Source: Bacteroidota bacterium (GTDB lineage: Bacteria > Bacteroidota > Bacteroidia > 2-12-FULL-35-15). Taken from it: a DNA stretch of 64,000 bases. Shown in pieces: positions 25,953 to 34,540 of this stretch. How positions within the stretch are numbered: position 1 is the first letter of the stretch; every line of letters starts with the position of its first letter. A program made the translations under genes and the position numbers. Location of the stretch: contig JAOQAD010000041.1 in the NCBI GenBank assembly GCA_025963775.1, positions 128,751 to 192,750 on the forward strand, read 5' to 3'. The notes under the pieces are model-generated. The model was given only the letters and a program-made list of their open reading frames with translations. It was not told the origin of the DNA and ran no database searches.

Positions 25953-28364
25953 TCAGACAGGCAATGAAAAATAAAAGGATGCGCCTTCGTCAATTACTCC
26001 TTCTGCCCAGGCCCTGCCGCCATGCTTGTTGACGATCCGCTGCACAATGGCAAGGCCCACGCCGGTGCCTTCGAACTCGTCGGAAGTATGAAGGCGCTGG
26101 AATACTCCGAAAAGCTTGTGCCCGTATTTCATGTCGAAGCCGGCCCCGTTATCACTGATGCGGTAGATCACTTCATTGTCCTTTATTTCGGAGCTGATCT
26201 CCACCACCGGCTTTTCTTTTTTGCCGGAATATTTAATGGCATTCGAGACCAGGTTCAAAAATACCTGGTTAATGAGGGAATAATCGGCCTGCAGGTTGTG
26301 CAGTGTGCCGATCCTGATATCGGCATGGTGCTGCGTTGTTTTGCCGAGCTCGTAGAGAGCGGCATCAATAAGTTCTTTCGTATCAATGACGGATTTCTGG
26401 ATCTCTTTTTTACCCAGCCTGGAAAAGGCAAGGAGGTCATCGATGAGAATGCCCATGCGTTGTGCATTGTATTGAACCACGTGCAGCAGGCGCTTGCCTT
26501 CTTCGTCAAGCAGAGGCCCATAATCCTCCTCTACCATTTTTGCGTAGCCGTTGATGGCACGCAGCGGTGCCCGCAAATCATGCGAAATGGAATAGCTGAA
26601 CGATTCCAGCTCCTTGTTCACCGAGGTGAGCTGCGCCGTTCGTTCATTCACGCGCTCTTCCAGCTCTTCGTTCAGCTTGCGGATGTCCGCTTCTGCCGCC
26701 TTCCGCTTGGTGATGTCGATGGAGAGGATAAAAATACCTTCCGGCACCGGCTGGATGCTCAGCTCGAACCATCCTTTGCTGTTGTCGTTATACTGGAACT
26801 CGTTCTCGATGAATTCACTCACACCTTCATTCATGCACCGTTGAAGCACTTTAAAGAGCGGGGATTGATCGATGCCCGGGTATTTTTCCATCATGGTATG
26901 CCCGATAAGCTCTTCTTTTTTGTATTTCCCCTGGCGGGCCACTGCTTCGTTCATATACAGGTATTTCCAGTCGGAGCTGATGATCTGGATGCCTTCCATC
27001 ATTTTATCCAGCGTGTTCCAGATCCGCAGCTCACTTTCCTTTGCTTTTTCCTCGGCTTCTCTTTTCTCCGTTACATCACGGTAATTGGAAACGATCGCCC
27101 GGATGTTCTCATCGTGCAGCATGTTCCTCACGGTGCCTTCCAGCCAGATCTCCTTTCCGTTCTTATGAATGATGCGCAGGGAGGTGCTGATAGGTTTTCC
27201 CGGGTTTGCCAGGGCCATCTGGAAATTTCTTATGGCAAGCTGCCTGTCTTCCGGCCGCAGGGGCGCATACCGCTCGAGGTTCTTCACTTCCTCGGCGCTG
27301 TACCCGCTGATACTATTGATCGCCGGGTTGATATAGAGGATGTTGTTCTTCTCATCGATGAGCGAAACAATATCGGAGGCATTTTCGATCATGGAGCGGA
27401 AGCGGTTTTCTGTGGCAAGCACTTCCCTCGTGCGCTCCTCCACTTTTCTTTCCAGTTCTGCATTCAGTTTCCTGAGGCCTTCCTCTGCATCCTTCCGCAG
27501 GGCATCTTTCTTATTCAGCGAAGCGGCATTGTACCAGATAAAGATCAGGAACATGATCATGATGCTCAGCATCAGAATGGCAACCCCAAACTCTTTGGAA
27601 TATAAGCCGTTCCAGTCGCCGAGCAACCTGAAATAACCCAGTATGGTGGGGATGATAATGGCGGCAGGCACCAGGAAACGGGCGGAGCTGCTGCCGGAAT
27701 AAGTGCTTGTGAAATTCCGCATGATGCCTTTGTCGGGGTCAAAGAACAGGATGGAAAGGGAAAGAATGATGAAGCTAAGGGCGGAATGGATGGCCATTGG
27801 AATGTGCCAGCGAAAGCTGTAAAAAGTATCAACCTTATAAATATACCCGAGCAAGGAAAGTAGCCCGAGGAAAAGGATCACGAGGGCAAGCAGCTGTGCC
27901 GGCACCTGGCTTTTTTCATGCCTGTAACTGGTGAAGAGAAGGATCAGCCCGGTAAGCACAAAATTAATGGCTGTGTTCGGCGCCATCCTGTTGGCTGTAT
28001 TCCCGATGATGTCCTGCTCCAGCTTCGAATGAAAAAGAAAGGTATCGGCCTGCAGGTCGAAGCCGGCAATCATTCCTGATATAACAGACAGCCCGGCAAG
28101 TAATATAAGTACGGCAAGCAGCATTGCCGGAACAGAACGCTGTCCTTTTGACTTTGCCATTAAAAGAAGGCTGCTGCCGGAAGCGATAAAAAGCACAGCG
28201 GTAAGGGGATTCATCGCGATCAGTTTTTGCACCGGGCGCTTGAACACATCAATATCGAACTGCCATCCCAGCAGCACAAGGCAGCCGACCACAATGACGG
28301 AAACAGCTAAACATTTACTCCAATAACTTAATTTATCATGTAATTCAACGTTTTGATAAGACAT
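25953..28364 (-). CDS. Membrane PAS sensor histidine kinase
   Basis: 803 residues from ATG 28364 (MSYQNVELHDKL); a longer frame upstream lacks a plausible start. The first 280 residues contain about eight hydrophobic segments, a membrane sensor of unknown ligand. Then a coiled region, two PAS/PAC domains (RFRSMIENASDIVSLIDEKN and RIWNTLDKMMEGIQIISSDW), and the kinase: H-box SISHDLRAPLRAINGY, N-box NLVSNAIKYSGK, G1 RISDNGAGFDMKY, G2 FEGTGVGLAIVQ. The C-terminal kinase resembles the bacteriophytochrome-type group. Forms one operon with the regulator and second kinase downstream; first in transcription order. Confidence 0.88.
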   Translation of the reverse strand: MSYQNVELHDKLSYWSKCLAVSVIVVGCLVLLGWQFDIDVFKRPVQKLIAMNPLTAVLFIASGSSLLLMAKSKGQRSVPAMLLAVLILLAGLSVISGMIAGFDLQADTFLFHSKLEQDIIGNTANRMAPNTAINFVLTGLILLFTSYRHEKSQVPAQLLALVILFLGLLSLLGYIYKVDTFYSFRWHIPMAIHSALSFIILSLSILFFDPDKGIMRNFTSTYSGSSSARFLVPAAIIIPTILGYFRLLGDWNGLYSKEFGVAILMLSIMIMFLIFIWYNAASLNKKDALRKDAEEGLRKLNAELERKVEERTREVLATENRFRSMIENASDIVSLIDEKNNILYINPAINSISGYSAEEVKNLERYAPLRPEDRQLAIRNFQMALANPGKPISTSLRIIHKNGKEIWLEGTVRNMLHDENIRAIVSNYRDVTEKREAEEKAKESELRIWNTLDKMMEGIQIISSDWKYLYMNEAVARQGKYKKEELIGHTMMEKYPGIDQSPLFKVLQRCMNEGVSEFIENEFQYNDNSKGWFELSIQPVPEGIFILSIDITKRKAAEADIRKLNEELEERVNERTAQLTSVNKELESFSYSISHDLRAPLRAINGYAKMVEEDYGPLLDEEGKRLLHVVQYNAQRMGILIDDLLAFSRLGKKEIQKSVIDTKELIDAALYELGKTTQHHADIRIGTLHNLQADYSLINQVFLNLVSNAIKYSGKKEKPVVEISSEIKDNEVIYRISDNGAGFDMKYGHKLFGVFQRLHTSDEFEGTGVGLAIVQRIVNKHGGRAWAEGVIDEGASFYFSLPV

Positions 28365-28480
28365 TTCAGTTTTGTTTTTCACTTTGCTCAAATATAAATG
28401 AATAAGCGAGAAAACAAAATGCAATTTTGGGTAAAATCTTACATCGGCCAAATTTTTTTCAGCCGGATTTCCCTGCCAGT

Positions 28481-28516
28481 AAAAGAAAATGCCGCTCCTC
28501 CCGGAACGGCATTTCA
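28481..28516 (-). terminator. Terminator after the XRE/S24 regulator gene
   Basis: Stem AAATGCCG / CGGCATTT with an inner CTCC/GGA pairing and a T-rich tail on the minus strand. It lies 20 bp past the stop codon. Confidence 0.7.
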
Positions 28517-28535
28517 AAAATTACGCAGAGGATTC

Positions 28536-29288
28536 TTAGCGCATTTCAACGCGGTACGATTGCAGGAAACGGATCACATTGTCGATGTTCAGCTCCTGCT
28601 GCTTGAACTCACCGATGTTGAGGCTGCATACAAAGCTCCAGATCTCAAGGATATTGTCGGTTTTAACGGTATAGGGAGAATAGGAGGGATTGTCGGAATG
28701 GAATTCGAAAATGTTCTGTGCTCTTTTCTTTTCGCGGTAGAGGCGTTTGTACACGAGGCCGTCGTTCTTGGTCAGCACAATATAGGTTTGCCCGTCTTTT
28801 ACTTCATCCAGCGATTCCACGTACCTTCCCACAACAATGGTCCCGTTCTTTAACGGAGGCATGGAATCTCCCTTGATCGGGAACGCGCGGTGCTTGCCTA
28901 CGATCTTGAAAGGCAGGTTCATCACGGGAAGCTCTTCAATGAACTCCGGGTCGGCATAGCCGTTGAGGTATCCGGCCATGGCTTTTACGCCTACAACTTC
29001 CACAAGGTCGTTGTTCTCATGGTCCACCTGTATGGGCAGGAGCATCCTGTTCTTCCCGATCTTCATCAGGGAATTGGGATTGGTCCTTTGCAGGTCGGCG
29101 CGGATGAGGGCATCCACCGAGATTTTGAAATAATCGGCGAGGAGGATCAGGATCTCGATGGGAGGCTGGTTCCTGCTTTCTTCATAAGCTCCAAGGCGGG
29201 CACGTGTAATGCCCAGCGCTTCGGCAAGCTGTTCCTGCGAAAAGCCTTTTTCTTCTCTCAGGATGCGAATGTTTTTGGCTACTTTCAT
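28536..29288 (-). CDS. XRE regulator with S24-like C-terminal domain
   Basis: 250 residues from ATG 29288; the frame extends further upstream but without a regulator-like start. N-terminal Cro/CI helix-turn-helix (MKVAKNIRILREEKGFSQEQ ... GITRARLGAYEE). C-terminal LexA/UmuD-type peptidase domain: Ser in FPIKGDSMPPLKNG and Lys in GLVYKRLYREKK, both of the Ser-Lys dyad, so self-cleavage is possible. Such proteins act as repressors of prophage or stress genes. The gene is preceded by an overlapping double palindrome at 29303-29332, a likely autoregulatory operator. Confidence 0.85.
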   Translation of the reverse strand: MKVAKNIRILREEKGFSQEQLAEALGITRARLGAYEESRNQPPIEILILLADYFKISVDALIRADLQRTNPNSLMKIGKNRMLLPIQVDHENNDLVEVVGVKAMAGYLNGYADPEFIEELPVMNLPFKIVGKHRAFPIKGDSMPPLKNGTIVVGRYVESLDEVKDGQTYIVLTKNDGLVYKRLYREKKRAQNIFEFHSDNPSYSPYTVKTDNILEIWSFVCSLNIGEFKQQELNIDNVIRFLQSYRVEMR

Positions 29289-29302
29289 GATTGCTACGAT
29301 TT

Positions 29303-29332
29303 GTAGTACAAATATACTACTTTTTATAGTAT
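29303..29332. promoter_or_regulatory. Overlapping palindromic operators for XRE/S24 repressor
   Basis: Two overlapping inverted repeats lie 15-44 bp before the repressor start codon: GTAGTA-N6-TACTAC (29303-29320), perfect, and ATACTA-N7-TAGTAT (29314-29332), also perfect. The pattern of three TAGTA/TACTA half-sites at roughly one helical turn suggests cooperative binding by the repressor itself. Confidence 0.65.
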
Positions 29333-29474
29333 GTTTGCAAGCAAATAAGAAATTATTTTTTGAGGGGGAGAAAGCAGGTGCCCGGGCAGGTAAATTTAGA
29401 TAAAAACTATCGCCATGGTTTCCTATATAATTGATCGGTGCATCCGGCCCTGCTGAAGAGGTTTGTTTGTGAAG

Positions 29475-29510
29475 AAAAATGCCGCACGGTGGAAGCCGGC
29501 GGCATTTTTT
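29475..29510. terminator. Terminator after the VWA lipoprotein gene
   Basis: Stem AAAAATGCCGC / GCGGCATTTTT with flanking A- and T-runs; works in both directions. It follows the minus-strand VWA gene by 43 bp. Confidence 0.75.
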
Positions 29511-29552
29511 GTGTAACGTCATGCCGTGCTCCGGCACGGCATCTGCAAATTG

Positions 29553-31154
29553 TTATTCAGTAGGCGCTGGAGCAGAGCTGGCCTTCAGGTCTTTCGCGAT
29601 CTTCATCATGTCGATCAGCCCCGCAACATAACCCTCGGCATCATTAGCCTTTGCGGCAGATGCGAGTGCAATGGCCTCATCAAAGGAGGCATCGCCTTTT
29701 TCCTTGCTGTCGCGGAGAAGCATCCCGAATTCCGATACCGCCGAAGCCAGCTTCATGTTCGCGGAGCTTTTTTCTTTCACTGCCGCCAGCGGGTACACCA
29801 CCTTCTGCAGGTAAAGGGAAGTGGTGTCATTCTTTTTAGCTCCCTTGTACCTGAATTTTACGGTGGCAAGGTCGGGCGCTGTATTTGTGTTGGGCTGTCC
29901 CGAATATTTCAGGTCATCGATATTGGTCCTGCTCTCAGCGCTGCCGGCCGGAACGATCTCGTACAGCGCCGTTACGCAATGTCCGGCTCCCAGCTCGCCA
30001 GCATCCTTTTTGTCGTCATTGAAATCTTCCGCAGCCAGCATCCTGTTCTCATAGCCGATCAGCCTGTATTCCTTTACTTTAGCGGGATTGAACTCCACCT
30101 GGATCTTCACATCTTTTGCAATGGTGGTAAGCGTGCCGCCAAATTGGGATACCAATACCTTGCGAGCCTCCAGGATGTTATCAATGAAATAATAATTGCC
30201 GTTTCCTTTATCGGCAAGCGTTTCCATGGTATTGTCCTTGAGGTTGCCCTGACCGAAGCCTAACACGGAAAGATAAATGCCTTCTTCACGCTTCTCCGTG
30301 ATTAGCTTTTCCAGCTCGGGCACAGAAGAGATCCCGACATTGAAATCGCCATCGGTGCTCAGGATGATCCGGTTGTTGCCATTCTTTATATAATGTTCCT
30401 TCGCAGTCGCGTAAGCAAGGCTGATCCCTTGTCCGCCTGCGGTGGAGCCGCCTGCCTGCAGCTTTTCAAGCGCTTCAATGATCTTTTCCTTCTGGTCGCC
30501 GCGTGCGCCATCGAGTACCAGGCCAGCATTGCCCGCATATACAACAATGGATACGCGGTCTTCTTCCCGCAGCTTCGGGATCATCAGTTTGAAGGCCCGC
30601 TTCAGCAAAGGCAGCTTGTCGGGCTCATCCATGGAGCCGCTCACATCCAGCAGGAACACAAGATTGTTTGGCGCGGCATTCATAGCATCGATCTCTTTTC
30701 CTTTCAGGCCGATCTGTAAGAGCGTATGCTTGCTGTTCCATGGACATTCGGCATATTCGGTATAAATCGTGAAAGGCTCTTTGCCTTCCGGCTTCGGGTA
30801 ATTGTAGCTGAAATAATTGATGAACTCTTCGATCCGCACAGCATCTGCCGGAGGAAGATTGCCATCCATGAGCTTTTTACGGACATTGCTGTAGGAAGCA
30901 GCATCCACATCGATGGAGAAGGTGGATAAGGGATCGGACTTGGAATTGCGGAATTGGTTTTCGGTGATGGTGGAATAAGCTTCTTCAGTTTCATTCTGTG
31001 GTGGTGGCGGGGCACAGGCATCAAGACAAGGAGCTGTCGGTGTCATGTCGTAATACACCTGTGTGTTGCTGATCTTTTCTTCCGAAGAAGGGCCATTGCA
31101 GGCTGCAGCAATGATGGCAAGGGAAGCCATCACCAATAATGTTGAACATTTCAT
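29553..31154 (-). CDS. von Willebrand factor type A lipoprotein (YfbK-like)
   Basis: 533 residues. Lipoprotein signal (LLVMASLAIIAAAC, Cys at about 19). An N-terminal domain (about 60-160: FSIDVDAASYSNVRKKL, VRIEEFINYFSYNYP) typical of VWA proteins of this group, then the VWA domain with the full metal-ion adhesion site (DVSGSMDEPDK, later STDGDFNVG), and a C-terminal DUF3520-type region (HCVTALYEIVPAG, LATVKFRYK). Outer surface or periplasmic adhesion/assembly role; the exact partner is unknown. Confidence 0.88.
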   Translation of the reverse strand: MKCSTLLVMASLAIIAAACNGPSSEEKISNTQVYYDMTPTAPCLDACAPPPPQNETEEAYSTITENQFRNSKSDPLSTFSIDVDAASYSNVRKKLMDGNLPPADAVRIEEFINYFSYNYPKPEGKEPFTIYTEYAECPWNSKHTLLQIGLKGKEIDAMNAAPNNLVFLLDVSGSMDEPDKLPLLKRAFKLMIPKLREEDRVSIVVYAGNAGLVLDGARGDQKEKIIEALEKLQAGGSTAGGQGISLAYATAKEHYIKNGNNRIILSTDGDFNVGISSVPELEKLITEKREEGIYLSVLGFGQGNLKDNTMETLADKGNGNYYFIDNILEARKVLVSQFGGTLTTIAKDVKIQVEFNPAKVKEYRLIGYENRMLAAEDFNDDKKDAGELGAGHCVTALYEIVPAGSAESRTNIDDLKYSGQPNTNTAPDLATVKFRYKGAKKNDTTSLYLQKVVYPLAAVKEKSSANMKLASAVSEFGMLLRDSKEKGDASFDEAIALASAAKANDAEGYVAGLIDMMKIAKDLKASSAPAPTE

Positions 31155-31319
31155 GTTTGGGGTTTTGAGTTTAGGGGATGAGAAATTTCGGTACCGGTTT
31201 CGGCAGAATAACGAAGCCTCTTTTTTTAAATTGTGAGGGGATCAAAATAAATAAGCAGGAAAGTTACTGTTGCGAAACAACGCACAGAATAGATCCGGGA
31301 ATGGAAAAACAAAAGAAGC

Positions 31320-32222
31320 TTAAAAATTATAGAAGATCCTTAAGCCGATGGCGTGCTGCAGTTTGAATTTAGGGTCGGGCCCGATGTTCACGCCTTCATA
31401 CGAAGGATTGTAAACAAGCTGCAGCTTGCAGAGCTCGTTGATGTTGGCATTGACACCCAGTCCGGCAAATGCGCCGAAGCCAACGCCCACCGGTTTTTTA
31501 ACAGCATAGGCAGGAAAGCCCGGCTGGTAGTAGTAGCTGGTAAGGTCGATCAAGAGGTTATCCCCGATGAGGATCTCGTTCTTGTCGAATTTTGCAAGTG
31601 TAACATGCAGGCCGCCTTCCGCTAACAGGTTGATCCGTTCATTATCACCGAACAAACGCTGGTAGCCAAGCTGAAAAGAAAGCCGCTGCTCCGATCCTTT
31701 GATCGCGCAGGTTTTGATTGCTTTGTTGATCTGCGTGGAACTGCTCGGCGGCATGGTCATGATCGTGAAATTCCCGGTAACGTTCAGCTTGCAGAGATTG
31801 AGGTTGAGCAGGATCGCATTGTGCTTGTCCACCGAATAGCGCCCGTTAAGCCCAAACAAAAAAGAAGGTGCGTATTTCATGTTGATGGGCATATCGCTTT
31901 CGTCGAAGGTCCATTCGCCGTGCTGCACGCCAAGCGCCTCGGCAATAAGGTCGGGCTGGCCGTAGCCTCCGCCGTATTCCATGACGATCTTCTGGTACAT
32001 AAAGCTGTTCTCAAAGCTGTTGCGCTTGCCGTCCACATCAAAGCCATAGCCGTCGTACAGCGTAGCGGTGTACTTGTTGGCAAAGTAGCATCCCATGTAC
32101 AGCCCGAGATTAAGGCCTTTGGTTTTTAAGGGAGTGTGGTTATCGCTTTCCTCGGAATCCTGCGCAAAAGCAGGAGCAGAAAGAAAGATGAGAAGCAGGC
32201 TGAGTTTGAAAATTTTATGCAT
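31320..32222 (-). CDS. Hypothetical outer-membrane beta-barrel protein
   Basis: 300 residues, signal peptide (FKLSLLLIFLSAPAFAQ). The body is made of amphipathic strands (GLNLGLYMGCYFANK, YSVDKHNAILLNLNLCKLNV, RLSFQLGYQRLFGDNERINL) and ends in the aromatic residue of a C-terminal strand (HAIGLRIFYNF), the outer-membrane insertion signal. Function unknown. Upstream of the small DUF3820 gene's end by 43 bp on the same strand. Confidence 0.7.
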   Translation of the reverse strand: MHKIFKLSLLLIFLSAPAFAQDSEESDNHTPLKTKGLNLGLYMGCYFANKYTATLYDGYGFDVDGKRNSFENSFMYQKIVMEYGGGYGQPDLIAEALGVQHGEWTFDESDMPINMKYAPSFLFGLNGRYSVDKHNAILLNLNLCKLNVTGNFTIMTMPPSSSTQINKAIKTCAIKGSEQRLSFQLGYQRLFGDNERINLLAEGGLHVTLAKFDKNEILIGDNLLIDLTSYYYQPGFPAYAVKKPVGVGFGAFAGLGVNANINELCKLQLVYNPSYEGVNIGPDPKFKLQHAIGLRIFYNF

Positions 32223-32264
32223 GTGTACGAACGCTTAGGAGCAAATCCGATATCAAAGATAAAA

Positions 32265-32477
32265 CTATTTTTTCTTAAGTGGAAGAAGAAGATAATCCAA
32301 TCCGTTCATTTTGATCTCCAGCATGAGCTGCAGGAGGCTGCCAAGCTTGCCCGCAGGAAAACCTTTCCGGCTGAACCATTCGAGATAAGATACCGGGAGG
32401 TCGCAGATGAGGCGGTCCTTGTATTTGCCGTAAGGCATTTTTACCTGGACAAGGGAAAGTAAAAGCTGCGGATCCAT
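32265..32477 (-). CDS. DUF3820 family protein
   Basis: 70 residues from ATG 32477 (MDPQLLLSLVQVKMPYGKYK); the longer frame reads through a terminator hairpin. The sequence MPYGKYKDRLICDLPVSYLEWFSRKGFP is the DUF3820 signature, a small domain related to part of an exonuclease-associated family. Function unknown; possibly nucleic-acid related. Single small gene. Confidence 0.8.
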   Translation of the reverse strand: MDPQLLLSLVQVKMPYGKYKDRLICDLPVSYLEWFSRKGFPAGKLGSLLQLMLEIKMNGLDYLLLPLKKK

Positions 32478-32524
32478 GCTCAAAAGTAAAACTTTAAGCG
32501 GAATCTTCAAGCTATCCCAAATAA

Positions 32525-32567
32525 AAAACAGCATACATCATTCGTCGAATGCAGTATGCTGATTTTT
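32525..32567. terminator. Bidirectional terminator
   Basis: Stem CAGCATAC / GTATGCTG with inner CATTCG-T-CGAATG palindrome; A-run and T-run on either side. Ends the minus-strand gene at 32757 and shields the DUF3820 gene. Confidence 0.7.
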
Positions 32568-32649
32568 ATAATTGACATTCAGTGTGCCCCTGTGGGAATG
32601 CTGAAATGCAGGTGTATGTGGTTTAAGCTCCCGCCGGGATGCTTTGATC

Positions 32650-32745
32650 TGCCGCCTTACGGGGCTGCTGATCAGTAGTTTTATACACACCGGGTTCTTA
32701 CGGGAACAGGGCTTGTGTTTAATGTGCAGCCTTACGGGGCTGCTG
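32650..32745. repeat. CCTTACGGGGCTGCTG direct repeats
   Basis: Two copies of GCCTTACGGGGCTGCTG-type units at 32654-32670 and 32729-32745, 75 bp apart, within the 180-bp non-coding gap. Similar CCCC(T)..GGGG words (for example near 32587) are present. A dispersed intergenic repeat family rather than a gene. Confidence 0.6.
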
Positions 32746-32756
32746 TTTAAAAATTC

Positions 32757-33020
32757 TTAAGCATCAACGCCTTTGAGGATCTTGTGCAGCAACACCTGGC
32801 GTGCAAAACGGATGTTGTCCGCCTTTTCTTTCGCAGCCTCACTTTGCTTAAAAGTGATCAGCTTCATATCCAGCTTTTGAACAAAGCGCATGATGAGGTG
32901 ATTGATATACCCTTTTTGCTTCAGTTCAGTAATTTCCTTGTTGATGAATGATTCTACTGATTTAGGATCTTCACACTTGATGATCTCTTCTACGATCTCT
33001 TCTTTGAAAAATTGGAACAT
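32757..33020 (-). CDS. Small hypothetical protein
   Basis: 87 residues from ATG 33020 (MFQFFKEEIVEEI). Predicted all-helical and charged: IIKCEDPKSVESFINKEITEL, then MKLITFKQSEAAKEKADNIRFARQVL. No recognised domain. It is cytoplasmic by the lack of a leader. Neighbour upstream is the universal stress gene. Confidence 0.55.
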   Translation of the reverse strand: MFQFFKEEIVEEIIKCEDPKSVESFINKEITELKQKGYINHLIMRFVQKLDMKLITFKQSEAAKEKADNIRFARQVLLHKILKGVDA

Positions 33021-33160
33021 GGCGTTTAAGTTTAGAGCGTTTATATTTTTGTTTGTTTTATTTCTTTGTTTCTGAAGCAAAAGTAAGTACTGTTCTCTTC
33101 TTTCTTCCGTACTTTCGACAGGAGGGCATTTTAAATAGCCAGCTGCCGGTTTATGTTTTT

Positions 33161-34069
33161 TTACCAGCCGTATCCGTGCAGGTCGATCATATCCGGATTG
33201 TATGCAGGCCTGATGCTGAGCACCGGGATAGGGGAGTGGTTCACCATCTGCTGAGCAAATGGCCCCATGAAAAATTCCGAGATCTGCATCTTGTCAAGGT
33301 CGGCCATGATCACTACCAGGTCGGCATTTTTCTTCTTTGCATATTTCAATACTTTATCGGCGAGATAAGGTGATGATTTTACTTTCACATTGCAGGTAAG
33401 CCCGTGCTTTTCAATAATGCGTTTGATCTGTGCTGCTTCCAGCTCTATCTTTTTAAAATGATTTTTGTCTTCATCCGTATCGATCCCAAGCACATGGATC
33501 TTCGCGCCGTACAGCTCCGCCATCTTGATCGCATAATCCACTTTTTCACGTGAATGCGGCCTGTCCCTGAATGGCAGGAGAATATTTTTGAATCCCGCTG
33601 TTGTGGTTTGCTTGCGTACGGATAACACCGGGCATTTTGCTTCATTCACCACGCGGAAGGTATTGCTTCCTGTGATGAATTCGCGGAAGCCTTTTACACC
33701 ATGCGTTCCCATAATAATGATATCGGCTTTGGTGCTTTCAGCCGCATCCAGGATCTCTTCTTTCACCCAGCCTGTGGTTACAATGCCAATGATGTTCACG
33801 CCTTCTTTCTTTTTGATCTGCTGTGCCAGTTTCAGCAAATGCTCTTTCGATTGCTTCAATACGGATTTCTCATAGCTTTCGAGATTGGTGAACGTGAGGG
33901 CTGTGTAATCGGTGGAAGGCGCATAGGAATAGGTGCTTTCCATTACATTGATCAGTGTGATGTCGGCAGTGTTCAGCTTGGCGATGTATACTGCGTGATC
34001 AAGCGCTGTTAAAGAGGTTTCAGAAAAATCGATCGGGACAAGGATCTTTTTAATATTGAACGTTTCCAT
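33161..34069 (-). CDS. Universal stress protein, tandem UspA domains
   Basis: 302 residues with two UspA folds. First: ILVPIDFSETSLTALDHAVYI and GTHGVKGFREFITGSNTF, which includes the Gly-x2-Gly-x9-Gly-(S/T) ATP-binding signature. Second: ILLPFRDRPHSREKVDYAIKM with a later VVIMADLDKMQISEFFMGPF that has lost the glycine signature, so only the first half is likely to bind ATP. A stress/persistence accessory protein; targets unknown. Confidence 0.85.
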   Translation of the reverse strand: METFNIKKILVPIDFSETSLTALDHAVYIAKLNTADITLINVMESTYSYAPSTDYTALTFTNLESYEKSVLKQSKEHLLKLAQQIKKKEGVNIIGIVTTGWVKEEILDAAESTKADIIIMGTHGVKGFREFITGSNTFRVVNEAKCPVLSVRKQTTTAGFKNILLPFRDRPHSREKVDYAIKMAELYGAKIHVLGIDTDEDKNHFKKIELEAAQIKRIIEKHGLTCNVKVKSSPYLADKVLKYAKKKNADLVVIMADLDKMQISEFFMGPFAQQMVNHSPIPVLSIRPAYNPDMIDLHGYGW

Positions 34070-34540
34070 TGAGTGGCTTTTTTATGTTGTTTTCCATAAA
34101 ATATGCCATTAGCGGAAAGCCTTTATTAACAAGGGACGGTTAATTCAAGCGGGAAAATAATTCCACAGGAACGCCCGATTTTGAGATTGAAAGCAGGAAG
34201 AATGTAGACAAAATAGTTGGTAGTTGGTAGTTTATAGTTCGTAGACGGTTAAGCAAATATCATTCGGGTTTGCCCGGGAATTTTACTCCGTGGTGAAGCA
34301 TTGTTTCGCTATGTAGAGGATGGCAACGCGCAGATTAAAGCCTACGCTCGTTTCTCGACTCCGCTCGAACTGGCAACGCGCAAACCAGGCACAAATTAGT
34401 AATTTGTATGTTCGTAATGATTCGTATTTCGTTGAGATTGCTTCGTCGTGCCTCCCCGCAATGACATACAGATTCGTAAATTAGTAAAAAATTCGCGATC
34501 AGTACAGCAGAGATTGCTTCGTCGTACCTCCCCGCAATGA
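34070..34540. repeat. 471-bp intergenic region rich in dispersed repeats
   Basis: No gene is visible. It contains two near-identical copies of GAGATTGCTTCGTCGT(A/G)CCTCCCCGCAATGAC (34434-34465 and 34510-34541), two copies of TGGCAACGCGCA(G/A)A (34321 and 34371), and a CTCGACTCCGCTCGAACT word (34355-34372). The same families recur at 14819 and elsewhere. The last copy touches the mpl stop codon. Confidence 0.7.

Noticed and set aside
26022..27605. Long plus-strand frame opposite the PAS kinase (527 codons)
   Set aside because: Shadow of the real kinase gene; composition rich in His/Phe as expected for an antisense frame, no recognisable motif.
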